Positions 27,582 through 36,481 of a DNA stretch of 64,000 bases are shown piece after piece. Source of the DNA: Streptomyces showdoensis. Lineage in GTDB: Bacteria; Actinomycetota; Actinomycetes; Streptomycetales; Streptomycetaceae. The position numbers and the translations under genes are program-made. The DNA lies in the NCBI RefSeq assembly GCF_039535475.1, contig NZ_BAAAXG010000028.1, positions 558,001 to 622,000 on the forward strand. Reading direction: 5' to 3'. Position 1 is the stretch's first letter, and every line of letters begins with the position of its first letter. The notes beneath the pieces are model-generated. The model was not told the origin of the DNA and ran no database searches. It worked only from the letters and a program-made list of their open reading frames with translations.

Positions 27582-30500
27582 TCAGCGCAGCCGCTGGCTG
27601 ATCACCTTGGAGACGCCGTCGCCCTGCATCGACACGCCGTAGAGCGCGTCGGCGACCTCCATCGTGCGCTTCTGGTGGGTGATCACGATCAGCTGCGAGG
27701 ACTCCTGGAGCTCCTGCATGATCCGGATCAGCCGCTGGAGGTTGGTGTCGTCCAGCGCCGCCTCGACCTCGTCCATCACGTAGAACGGGCTGGGCCTGGC
27801 CTTGAAGATGGAGACCAGCAGCGCCACGGCCGTCAGCGAGCGCTCGCCGCCGGAGAGCAGCGAGAGCCGCTTGACCTTCTTGCCCGGCGGGCGGGCCTCC
27901 ACGTCGATGCCGGTCCGGAGCATGTCGTCCGGATCGGTGAGCACCAGCCGGCCCTCGCCGCCGGGGAAGAGCCGCGAGAAGACGCCCTCGAACTCGCGGG
28001 CCGTGTCCCGGTACGCCTCGGTGAAGACCTGCTCGACCCGGAGGTCCACCTCCTTCACGACCTGAAGGAGGTCGGCCCTGGTCTTCTTCAGGTCCTCCAG
28101 CTGCTCGGAGAGGAACTGGTGCCGCTCCTCCAGGGCCGCGAACTCCTCCAGGGCGAGCGGATTGACCTTGCCGAGCTGCTGGTACGCCCGTTCGGCGGCC
28201 TTGAGCCGCTTCTCCTGCTCCGAACGGACGAACGCCCGCGGCTGGTTGCGCGGGTCCTCCGGATCGTCCGGCAGCGTCTCGCCCTCGGCCGGCGGCGACG
28301 GCGGTACGGGCCGGTGGGGGCCGTACTCGTCGACCAGCGCGGCAGGCTCCACCCCCAGCTCCTCCAGCGAACGGCTCTCCAACTGCTCGATCCGCAGCCG
28401 CTTCTCGGCACCCAGGACCTCGCCGCGGTGGACCGAGTCGGTGAGCTTGTCGAGCTCCGCCTTCAGGTCGCGGCCCCGGTTGCGGGCCGCGACGAGCCCC
28501 TCCTCGCGGGCACCCTTCGCGGCCTCCGCCAGGGCCCGCTCCCGCTCGGCGCGCGCCAGCGAGACCTCCACGTGGGCGAGCAACTGGCGGGAGCCCGCGG
28601 CGACGGCGGCCGCGACCTCCGCCTCGTGGCGCAGCCGGGCCCGGCGCTGCTCGGCGCGGGCCCGGGCCTCGCGCTCGGCGCGGGCGGCGCGGTCCAGGGA
28701 GTCGGCCCGGCCGGCCAGGCCCTTGACCCGCTCCTCGTGGGTGCGGACCTGGAGGCGGGCCTCCATCTCGGTCTGGCGCGCGTTGGAGCCGTCGATGGCG
28801 AGCCGGTCACGGGTCGAGGCGTCCGGCTCCTCGTCGGCCGGCAGTTCCTCCGCCACCAGCAGCCGCTCCGCCAGCTCCTCCGCCTCGGCCAGCGCCTTCT
28901 CCAGCGCCTCGCCCGCGCGGGCGGCGGCCGCGGCGGTCCGCTCGGCCTCTCCCGCGGCGCCCCTGGCCTGCCCTGCGAGCCGCCCGAGCTGCTGGGCGAC
29001 CGCCGACTTCTCCCGGTCCGCGGTCCGCCGCCGCTCGCCCAGCTCCTCGACGAGCCCGGCGGCCTCGCGCCGGCGTTCGGCGGCGGCCTCCTGACCGGCC
29101 GCCAGCTCCGCGCAGCGCACGTCGAGACCGGCCAGCTCCGCCGCCGCCTCGTCGACCGAGGCCCGCACTTCGAGGAGGCTGGGCGCACCGGCGGCCCCGC
29201 CCTGGGCGAGGTGCGCCCCGAGCAGGTCGCCCTCGGCGGTGACCGCGGTCAGTCCCGGCCGGGCCCGGACCACCTCGACGGCCTCGTCCAGCCCCTCGAC
29301 CACGACGACGTCCCGGAGCAGCAGGCGCACGGCCCCCAGGAGTTCGCCGGGGCCCGAGACCAGCGGGGCTGCGGGCACCGCTCCGGCCGGCGGGGGCGCG
29401 TCCTGGGCGGCCGGTTCCGGCGCGCCCGCGAGGAGCAGCGAGGCCCGCCCCGCGTCCTGCTTGCGGAGCAGGCGGAGGGCTTCGGCGGCGGTCGCCGGGC
29501 CGGTGACGGCGAGGGCGTCGGCGGCCGCGCCCAGGGCGGCGGCGACCGGGATCTCGTAGCCGGGGGTGACGGTCAGCAGCTCGGCCGCCGGGCCGAGCAG
29601 GCCGGTGAGCCCGGCGGCGAGCAGCGCGCCGGTGCCGTCCTTGCGGCGCAGGCCGAGGGCGAGGGCGTCGCGCCGGGCGCCCGCCGCGGCGCGGGAGCGT
29701 TCGGCGGCGCCGAGGGCCTCGCGGGTGGCGGCGAGCGCGGACTCCGCCTCGGCGAGCTCCCGGCGGGCGGCCTCGTACCGCTCCCCCAGCTCCGTGTCGT
29801 CGGCGTCGAGGCCGTCCACCTCCGCCCGCAGCTGCTCGTACTCCTCCTGCGCGGCGGCGGCGCGCTCCCGCGCCTCGTCGCGGGCGGCGGCCAGCCGGTC
29901 GATCTCGGCCTGGGCGGAGGCGGCGCGGGAGCGGGCCGCGTTGACCTGTCCGTGCAGGCGGGCCAGGCCCTCGCGGCGGTCGGCGATCGCCCGGGCCGCG
30001 TCCTTGAGCCGCCGCTCCTCGACGGCGAGGGCGCGTTCCAGGTCGGCGCGGTGGGCGACGGTGTCCTCCAGGGCGCGCTCGGCGGCCTCCAGGGCGGCCG
30101 TCAGCTCGGCCTCCTGTTCGCGGACCCGGGCGGCCTCGCGCTCCAGGTCCTCCGGGTCGCGTCCGCGCCGCTCCTCGGCGGGCCCGGCGGTCGCACTGGT
30201 GACGCGCGCGTCGGCGAGCGAGACGGTGCCGCGCACCCGCTCGGCCAGCTGGGAGAGTTCGTACCAGGTCTGCTGGGCGCGCTGGAGCCGGGGCACCAGG
30301 CGGCGCACCTCGTCCTCCAGGCCGGCCTCCCTGGCGAGCGCGGCCTTCAGTTCGGCCTCGGCGGACTCCTTGCGGGCGAGCAGCGCGGCCTCGTCGGCGA
30401 GCTCGGTCCTCAGCGCCTCCCTGAGGCGTACGAGGTCGTCGGAGAGCAGCCGCAGCCGGGCGTCGCGCAGGTCGGCCTGGATGACGGCGGCCCGGCGGGC

Positions 30501-31133
30501 GACCGCGGCCTGCCGGCCGAGCGGCTTGAGCTGGCGGCGCAGTTCGTCGGTGAGGTCCTGGACGCGGGCGAGGTTGGCCTGCATCGCGTCCAGCTTCCGC
30601 AGCGCCTTCTCCTTGCGCTTGCGGTGCTTGAGGACGCCCGCGGCCTCCTCGATGAAGGCCCGCCGGCCCATGGGGTCGGCGTGCAGGACGGAGTCCAGCT
30701 GGCCCTGGCCTACGATGACGTGCATCTCGCGGCCGATGCCGGAGTCGGAGAGCAGGTCCTGGATGTCCAGCAGCCGGCAGGTCTCGCCGTTGATCTGGTA
30801 CTCGCTGCTGCCGCCGCGGAACATGATCCGGGTGATCGTGACTTCGGCGTAGTCGATGGGGAGCGCGCCGTCGGAGTTGTCGATGGTCAGCGAGACCTCG
30901 GCGCGGCCGAGCGGGGGCCGCCCGGTCGTGCCGGCGAAGATGACGTCCTCCATCTTGCCGCCGCGCAGCGACTTGGCGCCCTGCTCCCCCATGACCCAGG
31001 AGAGCGCGTCCACGACATTGGACTTGCCGGAGCCGTTGGGGCCGACGACGCAGGTGATCCCGGGTTCGAACCGCAGCGTGGTGGCGGAGGCGAACGACTT
31101 GAAACCGCGGAGCGTCAGGGCCTTGAGATGCAC
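27582..31133 (-). CDS. smc: Chromosome segregation protein SMC
   Basis: At 1183 residues this is a full-length SMC: N-terminal Walker A GPNGSGKSN (31-39), two long coiled-coil arms rich in Ala/Glu/Arg, a central hinge around 510-650, and a C-terminal head with the signature LSLLSGGERS (about 1090-1099) and Walker B FYVMDEVEAALDD (about 1118-1130). It condenses and segregates the chromosome, especially during sporulation. The start is GTG at 31133. A TAGAGT -10-like element (31147-31142) ends eight bases upstream, so the mRNA may be leaderless. Confidence 0.96.
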   Translation of the reverse strand: MHLKALTLRGFKSFASATTLRFEPGITCVVGPNGSGKSNVVDALSWVMGEQGAKSLRGGKMEDVIFAGTTGRPPLGRAEVSLTIDNSDGALPIDYAEVTITRIMFRGGSSEYQINGETCRLLDIQDLLSDSGIGREMHVIVGQGQLDSVLHADPMGRRAFIEEAAGVLKHRKRKEKALRKLDAMQANLARVQDLTDELRRQLKPLGRQAAVARRAAVIQADLRDARLRLLSDDLVRLREALRTELADEAALLARKESAEAELKAALAREAGLEDEVRRLVPRLQRAQQTWYELSQLAERVRGTVSLADARVTSATAGPAEERRGRDPEDLEREAARVREQEAELTAALEAAERALEDTVAHRADLERALAVEERRLKDAARAIADRREGLARLHGQVNAARSRAASAQAEIDRLAAARDEARERAAAAQEEYEQLRAEVDGLDADDTELGERYEAARRELAEAESALAATREALGAAERSRAAAGARRDALALGLRRKDGTGALLAAGLTGLLGPAAELLTVTPGYEIPVAAALGAAADALAVTGPATAAEALRLLRKQDAGRASLLLAGAPEPAAQDAPPPAGAVPAAPLVSGPGELLGAVRLLLRDVVVVEGLDEAVEVVRARPGLTAVTAEGDLLGAHLAQGGAAGAPSLLEVRASVDEAAAELAGLDVRCAELAAGQEAAAERRREAAGLVEELGERRRTADREKSAVAQQLGRLAGQARGAAGEAERTAAAAARAGEALEKALAEAEELAERLLVAEELPADEEPDASTRDRLAIDGSNARQTEMEARLQVRTHEERVKGLAGRADSLDRAARAEREARARAEQRRARLRHEAEVAAAVAAGSRQLLAHVEVSLARAERERALAEAAKGAREEGLVAARNRGRDLKAELDKLTDSVHRGEVLGAEKRLRIEQLESRSLEELGVEPAALVDEYGPHRPVPPSPPAEGETLPDDPEDPRNQPRAFVRSEQEKRLKAAERAYQQLGKVNPLALEEFAALEERHQFLSEQLEDLKKTRADLLQVVKEVDLRVEQVFTEAYRDTAREFEGVFSRLFPGGEGRLVLTDPDDMLRTGIDVEARPPGKKVKRLSLLSGGERSLTAVALLVSIFKARPSPFYVMDEVEAALDDTNLQRLIRIMQELQESSQLIVITHQKRTMEVADALYGVSMQGDGVSKVISQRLR

Positions 31134-31141
31134 GCCTGCGG

Positions 31142-31147
31142 ACTCTA
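31142..31147 (-). promoter_or_regulatory. Possible -10 element of smc
   Basis: TAGAGT on the minus strand fits the HrdB-type TAnnnT pattern. It is eight bases from the smc GTG, and no ribosome-binding site is visible between them. No good -35 hexamer is seen 17-18 bases upstream. Confidence 0.35.
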
Positions 31148-31359
31148 CCCGGGGTCGTGTGTTTCACCCGCGAACGCGCAGGGCAGACCCTCCGCCAAGG
31201 AGGGTGTGACCCGGGGGACGGGGGAGGGCGCTCGAAAGACCCGAGAAGACCCGGCAGAGCCGTGAGGAAGAGGCAAGAAAGAAGGGACGCCTAGGCGCCC
31301 CTTGCATATCTTGCCGTGCTGCATGCCTAGCTGTGCTAGCGAGAGTGTTTCTCACCGGT

Positions 31360-31374
31360 GCCCCGGCACGGGGC
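31360..31374 (-). terminator. Short hairpin after the small coiled-coil gene
   Basis: GCCCCG-GCA-CGGGGC forms a 6-bp GC stem directly after the stop codon at 31376 on the minus strand. Further hairpins lie between here and smc: GGGACGCC-TA-GGCGCCCC near 31284-31301 and ACCCTCC-GCCAA-GGAGGGT at 31187-31205. Confidence 0.5.
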
Positions 31375-31375
31375 G

Positions 31376-31591
31376 TCAGGTGAGCGCAGGCTCCGCCTTG
31401 GGAACGTCGAGGTCGATGCTGTCCAGCAGCGAGTCTCCGTGCTGTGCGGCGGCAGCGGCGAGCGCGTCGTTCTCGGACTGGATCCGAACCAGCTCGGACT
31501 CGAGGTCCTGGACGCGCTGCTGAAGCCGTCGCATCTCGGCGAGGAGTCGCGGGTCGGAGCCGCCGACGTAACCGAGAAGCGCCTTTGCCAT
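31376..31591 (-). CDS. Small coiled-coil protein of unknown function
   Basis: This 71-residue protein begins MAKALLGYVGGSDPRLLAEM. A single heptad-rich helix follows (RRLQQRVQDLESELVRIQSE, about 21-40), then an acidic tail. It looks like a dimerising coiled coil and resembles a family of small proteins I associate with streptomycetes, but I know no function. It lies upstream of smc on the same strand. An AAGGACCATCC stretch (GGA) precedes the ATG. Coding character is supported by G/C at third positions and clear heptads. Confidence 0.72.
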   Translation of the reverse strand: MAKALLGYVGGSDPRLLAEMRRLQQRVQDLESELVRIQSENDALAAAAAQHGDSLLDSIDLDVPKAEPALT

Positions 31592-32004
31592 GATGGATGG
31601 TCCTCCACACTGAGTGACCGACCGAAGCGGTGTGGGTCGTGAGGGATTCGCACCCGCGGTGCCCGACCATGCTCTTTGTCGTGCCGGTTCTCACGGTCGA
31701 ACAGCTGAGGTGCGCGGGGCTTCCAGAGTCTCACCAAAAAGTTTGACGGTCAACACGATCACACCCCGTATCAAGGGATCACCGGGGGGCCTGCGGCCGC
31801 GGGAAGGGCGGCGGCGCCTCGCAACTCGGTGCCCGGGGGGCGTGGAGATCATCCTTACTCGGGCAGCCTGGCACGGCAAGCCCTTCTTGGCAACCACCAG
31901 GAGGTTTCCGCTCCCGGCGACCCTTTTCCGTACGCCGTGAGCGCCCCCCGCGCGCCCCTCCGGGGGCGCCGCGCGGGGCGCTCGGACGAGATCGTCGAAG
32001 GGTC
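31592..32004. other. Intergenic region upstream of the small coiled-coil gene
   Basis: This 413-base region has no convincing gene. On the minus strand it has TTGACC (31753-31748) followed 17 bases later by GACTCT, a poor promoter match. A perfect TTGAC-G-GTCAA palindrome (31743-31753) overlaps the -35-like hexamer. The right end holds the acylphosphatase terminator hairpin. Confidence 0.4.
31939..31983 (-). terminator. Large GC hairpin after acyP
   Basis: GAGCGCCCC...CGCGCG pairs with CGCGCGGGGCGCTC around a loop that can itself fold (CGCCCC/GGGGCG), with a two-base bulge. It starts 22 bases past the acyP stop. Confidence 0.55.
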
Positions 32005-32286
32005 TCAGCGGATCGCGAAGGTCTCGTAGATGCCGCGGGGCGTGTCCCAGATCTCAGTGACTCCGTCCACGCGCCCGGGCGTGTCGCCGGAACGGAGCCA
32101 GTCCAGCAGACGGTGGCAATTGTCACTCGGCCCCTCGGCCACGACCTGCACGCGGCCGTCGTCGAGGTTCAGGGCGAAGCCCACGAGCCCTCCGATCTCC
32201 AGCGCGTTTGCCCTGGTGAACCAGCGGAAGCCCACTCCCTGTACCCGGCCGCGCACCCAGGCGGTCATCCGTACGTCGTCATTCAT
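32005..32286 (-). CDS. acyP: Acylphosphatase
   Basis: This 93-residue alpha/beta protein hydrolyses carboxyl-phosphate bonds such as acetyl phosphate. The family motif [12 protein letters not shown] (about 13-24) gives the catalytic arginine (Arg21), and [13 protein letters not shown] (about 36-48) gives the catalytic asparagine (Asn40). Length and motifs match the family exactly. The ATG at 32286 is divergent from the CAP-domain gene. It probably forms a single-gene transcript. Confidence 0.95.
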   Translation of the reverse strand: MNDDVRMTAWVRGRVQGVGFRWFTRANALEIGGLVGFALNLDDGRVQVVAEGPSDNCHRLLDWLRSGDTPGRVDGVTEIWDTPRGIYETFAIR

Positions 32287-32449
32287 GGCTGCACGCTAAC
32301 GGGCGGATTACGGAAGGAGCACGTCAGCCCCGCATGTCATGCCGTACAGTCCCGACGGAACGGGAGTCACCCACATGGACGCGTCCCGTTCGGAAGCATC
32401 CACAGAAGCAAACACCAGCAAAGATCGTCCTCACAGGGAGGCAGAGCGG

Positions 32450-33307
32450 ATGGGACGCCATCGGGGCGCGCGACGCGGCGCGCCGGTACGCACCGGACTG
32501 CTCGGTGTCTCCGCCGCGGTCGCCCTCGGCGCGATCGCGGTCACCTCGGGCCTGCTGCCCGGCGGCGACACGTTCACGGTGGGCAGCGCGGGCTCGGGTG
32601 CGGGAGGCGAGCAGCGCGTCGCCACGCAGCAGGCGCCGAGCCTGACCACGCAGGGGGGCGCCTCGGTGACCCCGGCCGGCGACCCGGCCTCGAGGAGCAC
32701 GGGTACGGGTACGGGTTCGGGTTCGGGCACGGGGAACGGCAAGGCCGCCACCCCGGCCGCCCCCTCCACGAGCGCGACCCCCGCGCCGAAGCCCACCGCC
32801 ACCGAGCCGACCGCGAAGCCGAGCCCGAAGGCCCCGGCGCCGAAGCCCTCGCACACCGCCCGGCCCACCCAGGCCCCCACCACCGAGGCCCCCGCGCCGC
32901 CGGCCACCGTCCGCCCCCTGGCGGACCGCGCCGCCGCCGCCGAGGCGGAGGTCGTCCGGCTGGTGAACGTCGAGCGCGCGAAGGTGGGCTGCGTCGCGAT
33001 CCGCTCCGACGCGGACCTCGCGGCCCTGGCCGGCGCCTTCAGCGCGGACATGGCCGCGCGGAACTTCTTCGACCACACGGACCCCGACGGTCTGACCCCG
33101 TGGGCGCGTGCCACCCGGGCCGGCGTCAGCGGGCTCGGCGCCGAGAACATCGCCCGCGGCCAGGTGGACGCGGCCGCGGTGATGAAGTCCTGGATGGCGA
33201 GCGACGGCCACCGCGCGAACATCCTGAACTGCGACTACAAGACGCTGGGCGTGGGAGTGCACTTCGCGGACGGCGGTCCGTGGTGGACCCAGGACTTCGG
33301 TTACTGA
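32450..33307 (+). CDS. Secreted CAP/SCP-domain protein
   Basis: Starting at ATG 32450 after GGGAGGCAGAGCGG, the protein has 285 residues: a Sec-type signal peptide (basic RHRGARRG then a hydrophobic LLGVSAAVALGAIAVTSGLL core), a low-complexity Thr/Pro/Ala/Lys linker of about 100 residues including GTGTGSGSGTG, and a C-terminal CAP domain with VNVERAKVGC, FDHTDPDG, GENIARG-like AENIARG and HRANILN motifs. Earlier in-frame ATGs at 32339 and 32375 (the latter after GGGAG) would lengthen the cytoplasmic end. CAP-domain function in bacteria is mostly unknown; the linker suggests cell-wall spanning. Confidence 0.88.
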   Translation: MGRHRGARRGAPVRTGLLGVSAAVALGAIAVTSGLLPGGDTFTVGSAGSGAGGEQRVATQQAPSLTTQGGASVTPAGDPASRSTGTGTGSGSGTGNGKAATPAAPSTSATPAPKPTATEPTAKPSPKAPAPKPSHTARPTQAPTTEAPAPPATVRPLADRAAAAEAEVVRLVNVERAKVGCVAIRSDADLAALAGAFSADMAARNFFDHTDPDGLTPWARATRAGVSGLGAENIARGQVDAAAVMKSWMASDGHRANILNCDYKTLGVGVHFADGGPWWTQDFGY

Positions 33308-33339
33308 TCCCCCGCGCCCCCGTGCGTACGCGCACGCGG

Positions 33340-33372
33340 AAGGCCCCGTCACCACTGCGGTGACGGGGCCTT
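33340..33372. terminator. Bidirectional terminator, CAP gene / WrbA-like gene
   Basis: A perfect 14-bp stem AAGGCCCCGTCACC/GGTGACGGGGCCTT with loop ACTGC, followed by TT(C) on the plus strand, lies between convergent stops at 33307 and 33398. Confidence 0.85.
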
Positions 33373-33397
33373 TCCCATGGAGCCTTCGGCACGGACG

Positions 33398-33982
33398 TCA
33401 GGCGGCGGCCTTGCCGAGCGCAAACGTGCGGGCGGTCTCGGCGACGCGGCGGCCGAGGTGCTCGGCGGTGGCGACGTCGGCCTTGTGGACGGCCTCCGGG
33501 CCCAGGTCGCTGGGGGTCTGGGCGGCGGCGCCGGAGAAGAAGCCGAGGCGGTTGATGTCGTTCTCGGAGGCGGTGCTGCTGTTCCAGCCGGGCTTCAGGC
33601 CCAGGTTGACCCAGGTCATGCCGTGCTGGCCGGCGAGGGTCTGGAAGAACTGCAGGGTGTGCAGCTTGTCGCCGCTCTTCGAGGCGGAGTTGGTGAAGCC
33701 GGCCGCGAGCTTGTCCAGCCAGGCGTCGGCGAACCAGCGCTTCGAGCTGGCCTCGGCGAACTGGTGGAAGGCGCCGGAGGCGGTGCCCATGTAGGTCGGC
33801 GAGCCGAAGACGATCGCGTCGGAGGCGTCGAGCAGCTCCCACTGGGCGTCGGTGATCTCGTCGACCTTGATCAGGTGGACGGTGGCGCCGGCGTCGGCGG
33901 CACCGTCCCGGACGGCCTCGGCGATGACGGCGGTGTGGCCGTAGCCGGAGTGGTAGGCGATGGAGACGACGGGCGTGGTCAC
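33398..33982 (-). CDS. Flavodoxin-fold NAD(P)H:quinone oxidoreductase, WrbA-like
   Basis: This 194-residue flavodoxin-like protein begins VTTPVVSIAYHSGYGHTAVI, where the S-G-Y-G-H-T loop binds FMN phosphate. It has FGSPTYMGTASGAFHQF around 66-82, typical of WrbA-like and NADPH-dependent FMN reductases. It probably reduces quinones or other electrophiles. GTG at 33982 follows AGGAGCCTCCT; the frame is open to 34051 without family sequence. It is divergent from an HxlR regulator, which likely controls it. Confidence 0.87.
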   Translation of the reverse strand: MTTPVVSIAYHSGYGHTAVIAEAVRDGAADAGATVHLIKVDEITDAQWELLDASDAIVFGSPTYMGTASGAFHQFAEASSKRWFADAWLDKLAAGFTNSASKSGDKLHTLQFFQTLAGQHGMTWVNLGLKPGWNSSTASENDINRLGFFSGAAAQTPSDLGPEAVHKADVATAEHLGRRVAETARTFALGKAAA

Positions 33983-34054
33983 AGGAGGCTCCTCGAACAG
34001 CTCGGTCGGGGGGTGCGGGGACACCTCCCGGGGACACCAGAAGTAGAGCACTAA

Positions 34055-34065
34055 CTTTTCGAAAG
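34055..34065. promoter_or_regulatory. Possible HxlR operator between wrbA-like and hxlR genes
   Basis: CTTTTCGAAAG, containing the perfect palindrome TTTCGAAA (34057-34064), lies in the 143-base divergent gap within an AT-rich stretch (CTAACTTTTCGAAAGCGCAAACC). HxlR-family sites in other actinobacteria are similar T-rich inverted repeats. Confidence 0.4.
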
Positions 34066-34125
34066 CGCAAACCTTTGGTGAGCGCAGGCGTGGTCGTAAG
34101 CGCTGCGCGGGAGTACGGTGGGGGC

Positions 34126-34512
34126 ATGACTGACGCCGACGACCTCGCCTACGACGTCTTCGCGAAGGCCTGTCCCTCGCGGGGCACCCTGGAGCACGTG
34201 ACCGGCCGCTGGGGCAGCCTGACGCTGGGCGCGCTCCACGAGGGCACCTTCCGCTTCAACGAGCTGCGGCGCAGGGTGGACGGCGTCAGCGAGAAGATGC
34301 TGTCCCAGACGCTGCACGCGCTGGAGCGCGACGGCCTGGTGCACCGCGAGGCGCAGCCCACCAACCCTCCGCGCGTGGACTACCGGCTCACTCCGCTGGG
34401 CCAGGAGGTCGCGGAGCGCCTGCTGGGCCTGATCCACCTGGTCGAGGGCCGGATGGACCAGGTGCTGGCCGCCCGCGAGAACTACGACGCGGAGCGTGCC
34501 GTCACGGCGTGA
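34126..34512 (+). CDS. HxlR/MarR-type winged-helix transcriptional regulator
   Basis: This 128-residue regulator has the HxlR fold: [17 protein letters not shown] near 16-32, [20 protein letters not shown] near 43-62, and the wing [11 protein letters not shown] followed by [11 protein letters not shown] cysteine at about residue 16 sits where redox-sensing HxlR proteins carry theirs. It probably represses the divergent WrbA-like oxidoreductase in response to quinone or thiol stress. The 3' end overlaps the 3' end of mutM by 11 bases. Confidence 0.9.
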   Translation: MTDADDLAYDVFAKACPSRGTLEHVTGRWGSLTLGALHEGTFRFNELRRRVDGVSEKMLSQTLHALERDGLVHREAQPTNPPRVDYRLTPLGQEVAERLLGLIHLVEGRMDQVLAARENYDAERAVTA

Positions 34513-35371
34513 CGCGTGGCGGGCGCTGGCAGCGCGGGCAGAAGTAGCTGGACCGGTTCATCCACGCGCGCCGGCGCATCGGCGTACCGCAGCGGCGGCA
34601 CGGCTCGCCCTCCCGCCCGTACGCGTCGAGCGAGCGGTCGAAGTAGCCCGACTCGCCGTTCACGTTGACGTACAGCGAGTCGAAACTGGTGCCGCCGGCC
34701 GCGAGGGCCGCGTTCATCACGTCCCGCACGTGCCCGAGGAGCTCGGCCGAGCGCGGCCGGGTGAGGCTCGCGGTCGGGCGGTCGTAGTGCAGCCTCGACC
34801 GCCACAGCGCCTCGTCGGCGTAGATGTTGCCGACGCCGCTGATCAGCGACTGGTCGAGCAGCGCCCGCTTGATCGTCGTACGCCGCAGCCGCAGCGCGGC
34901 CTGGAAGGCGGCGTCGTCGAAGAGCGGGTCCAGCGGATCGCGCGCGATGTGCGCGATGACCTCGGGCAGCCCGTCGGTGCTGCCCGGGACCGTGTCGTGC
35001 AGCGAGAGCCCGCCGAAGGTGCGCTGGTCGACGAAGCGCAGCTCGGTGCCGGCCGCGTCGGCGAAGCGGACCCGGATCCGCAGGTGCTTCTCGTCCGCCG
35101 CGTCCTCCGGCTGCACGAGCAGCTGGCCGCTCATGCCGAGATGGCCGAGCACGGAGGCGTCGGCCTCGTCCAGCGGCAGCCACAGGTACTTGCCGCGCCG
35201 CCGCGCGGTGCCGAACCGCTGTCCCTCCAGCCGGGCCGCGAAGTCGGCGCCGCCCTCCGGGTGGCGCCGCACGGCCCGGGGGTGCAGGACCTCGACCTCG
35301 GCGACGGTCCGTCCGGCGACCCATCGCTCAAGACCGCGTCGTACGACCTCGACCTCGGGCAGCTCGGGCAC
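34502..35371 (-). CDS. mutM: Formamidopyrimidine-DNA glycosylase
   Basis: This 289-residue bifunctional glycosylase/AP lyase removes 8-oxoguanine and formamidopyrimidines. The N-terminus [10 protein letters not shown] supplies the Schiff-base proline (Pro2) and Glu3, and a catalytic lysine follows in RRRGKYLWL (Lys61). The helix-two-turn-helix [15 protein letters not shown] and a four-cysteine zinc finger (CRRCG near 252 and CPRCQ near 276) complete the protein. It lies beside rnc as in most actinobacteria, and its 3' end runs into hxlR. Confidence 0.96.
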   Translation of the reverse strand: MPELPEVEVVRRGLERWVAGRTVAEVEVLHPRAVRRHPEGGADFAARLEGQRFGTARRRGKYLWLPLDEADASVLGHLGMSGQLLVQPEDAADEKHLRIRVRFADAAGTELRFVDQRTFGGLSLHDTVPGSTDGLPEVIAHIARDPLDPLFDDAAFQAALRLRRTTIKRALLDQSLISGVGNIYADEALWRSRLHYDRPTASLTRPRSAELLGHVRDVMNAALAAGGTSFDSLYVNVNGESGYFDRSLDAYGREGEPCRRCGTPMRRRAWMNRSSYFCPRCQRPPRVTP

Positions 35372-35431
35372 GGGACTCCTCCTGGACGGTTCCTGCGGGT
35401 GATGTCCGCAGCCTACAACCGCCGGGCACGA

Positions 35432-35467
35432 CGATGCCCCCGTCCCCTGGAAGGGGCGGGGGCATCG
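35432..35467 (-). terminator. Terminator after rnc
   Basis: A hairpin of 11 bp plus 5 bp with a single bulged T (CGATGCCCCCG, T, CCCCT / AGGGG, CGGGGGCATCG) follows the rnc stop at 35480 and precedes mutM. Confidence 0.75.
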
Positions 35468-35479
35468 GGAAGCGAAGGG

Positions 35480-36286
35480 TCAGGCCGAGGCCTGGTCCTT
35501 GGCGGAAGAGGGGTCGGCGACCTCTTCCCCACCGTTGGCGGAGGCGCTGTCGACGGCGGCCTCGGCCGCCGCCGCCCGCTCGTCCGCGGCCGCGCGAATG
35601 GCGCGCCACGCGGATTCCGCGGCCTGCTGCTCCGCTTCCTTCTTGCTGCGGCCGGTGCCGGTGCCGTACGAGACACCACCGACGCGGGCGGCAGCCGTGA
35701 AGACCTTCTCGTGGTCCGGACCCTCCTCGCTGACGAGGTACTCCGGCACACCCAGGCCCTCGGCCGCGGTCAGTTCCTGGAGACTGGTCTTCCAGTCCAG
35801 GCCTGCGCCGAGGTTCGAGGACTTCTCGATGAGCGGGTCGAAGAGCCGGTGCACCAGCTCGGACGCCGCGTCGAGACCCTGGTCGAGATAGACCGCGCCG
35901 ATCACCGCTTCGAGGGTGTCGGCGAGGATGGAGGCCTTGTCCCGGCCGCCCGTGCCCTCTTCGCCCCGGCCGAGCCGGATGAAGGAGCCCAGTTCGAGGC
36001 CGCGGCCCACCTCCGCCAGCGCACGCGAGTTGACCACCGCGGCCCGCAGCTTGGCCAGCTGGCCTTCGGGCAGGTCGGGGTGGGTGCGATAGAGCGTGTC
36101 CGTGACCACCAGGCCGAGCACGGAGTCCCCGAGGAACTCCAGACGCTCGTTGGTGGGCAGACCGCCGTTCTCGTACGCGTACGAACGGTGGGTGAGCGCA
36201 CGCACCAGAAGGGCGGACTCGAGCTGATACCCGAGCCGCCCTTCCAGAAGCGTGTGGGACGAGGCTGTGTTGACGTGGTCAGACAT
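35480..36286 (-). CDS. rnc: Ribonuclease III
   Basis: This 268-residue double-strand RNA endonuclease has the signature [13 protein letters not shown] (47-59), a second acidic cluster [15 protein letters not shown] near 123-137, and a C-terminal dsRNA-binding domain ([20 protein letters not shown], then [13 protein letters not shown]). The acidic Ala/Glu tail after 245 is low complexity. In S. coelicolor this gene is absB, a global regulator of antibiotic genes. ATG at 36286 follows GAGAGGCACG. It is cotranscribed with rpmF and DUF177 upstream. Confidence 0.96.
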   Translation of the reverse strand: MSDHVNTASSHTLLEGRLGYQLESALLVRALTHRSYAYENGGLPTNERLEFLGDSVLGLVVTDTLYRTHPDLPEGQLAKLRAAVVNSRALAEVGRGLELGSFIRLGRGEEGTGGRDKASILADTLEAVIGAVYLDQGLDAASELVHRLFDPLIEKSSNLGAGLDWKTSLQELTAAEGLGVPEYLVSEEGPDHEKVFTAAARVGGVSYGTGTGRSKKEAEQQAAESAWRAIRAAADERAAAAEAAVDSASANGGEEVADPSSAKDQASA

Positions 36287-36305
36287 CGTGCCTCTCACCA
36301 GCCAC

Positions 36306-36479
36306 TCAGACCGAGAGGACCTGGCGCTTGTTGTAGGTGCCGCAGCTCGGGCACGCGATGTGCTGCTGCTTCGGCTCCTGGCAACGCTCACACGAAACCA
36401 GGGTGGGGACCGCAGCCTTCCACTGCGACCGGCGGTGGCGCGTGTTGCTGCGCGACATCTTCCGCTTCGGAACAGCCAC
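36306..36479 (-). CDS. rpmF: 50S ribosomal protein L32
   Basis: This 57-residue protein begins [20 protein letters not shown]. It contains CERC near residue 30 and CPSC near 43, the four-cysteine zinc-ribbon form of L32. GTG at 36479 follows GGAGAAGTAGCC. It sits two bases after the DUF177 stop and 19 bases before rnc, the standard DUF177-rpmF-rnc order. A paralogue lacking the cysteines may exist elsewhere in the genome, as in other streptomycetes. Confidence 0.95.
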   Translation of the reverse strand: MAVPKRKMSRSNTRHRRSQWKAAVPTLVSCERCQEPKQQHIACPSCGTYNKRQVLSV

Positions 36480-36481
36480 GG

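Noticed and set aside
27675..31265. An open frame of about 1,196 codons on the plus strand over smc
   Set aside because: It is the antisense shadow of smc with low-complexity Gly/Leu/Arg sequence and no domain.
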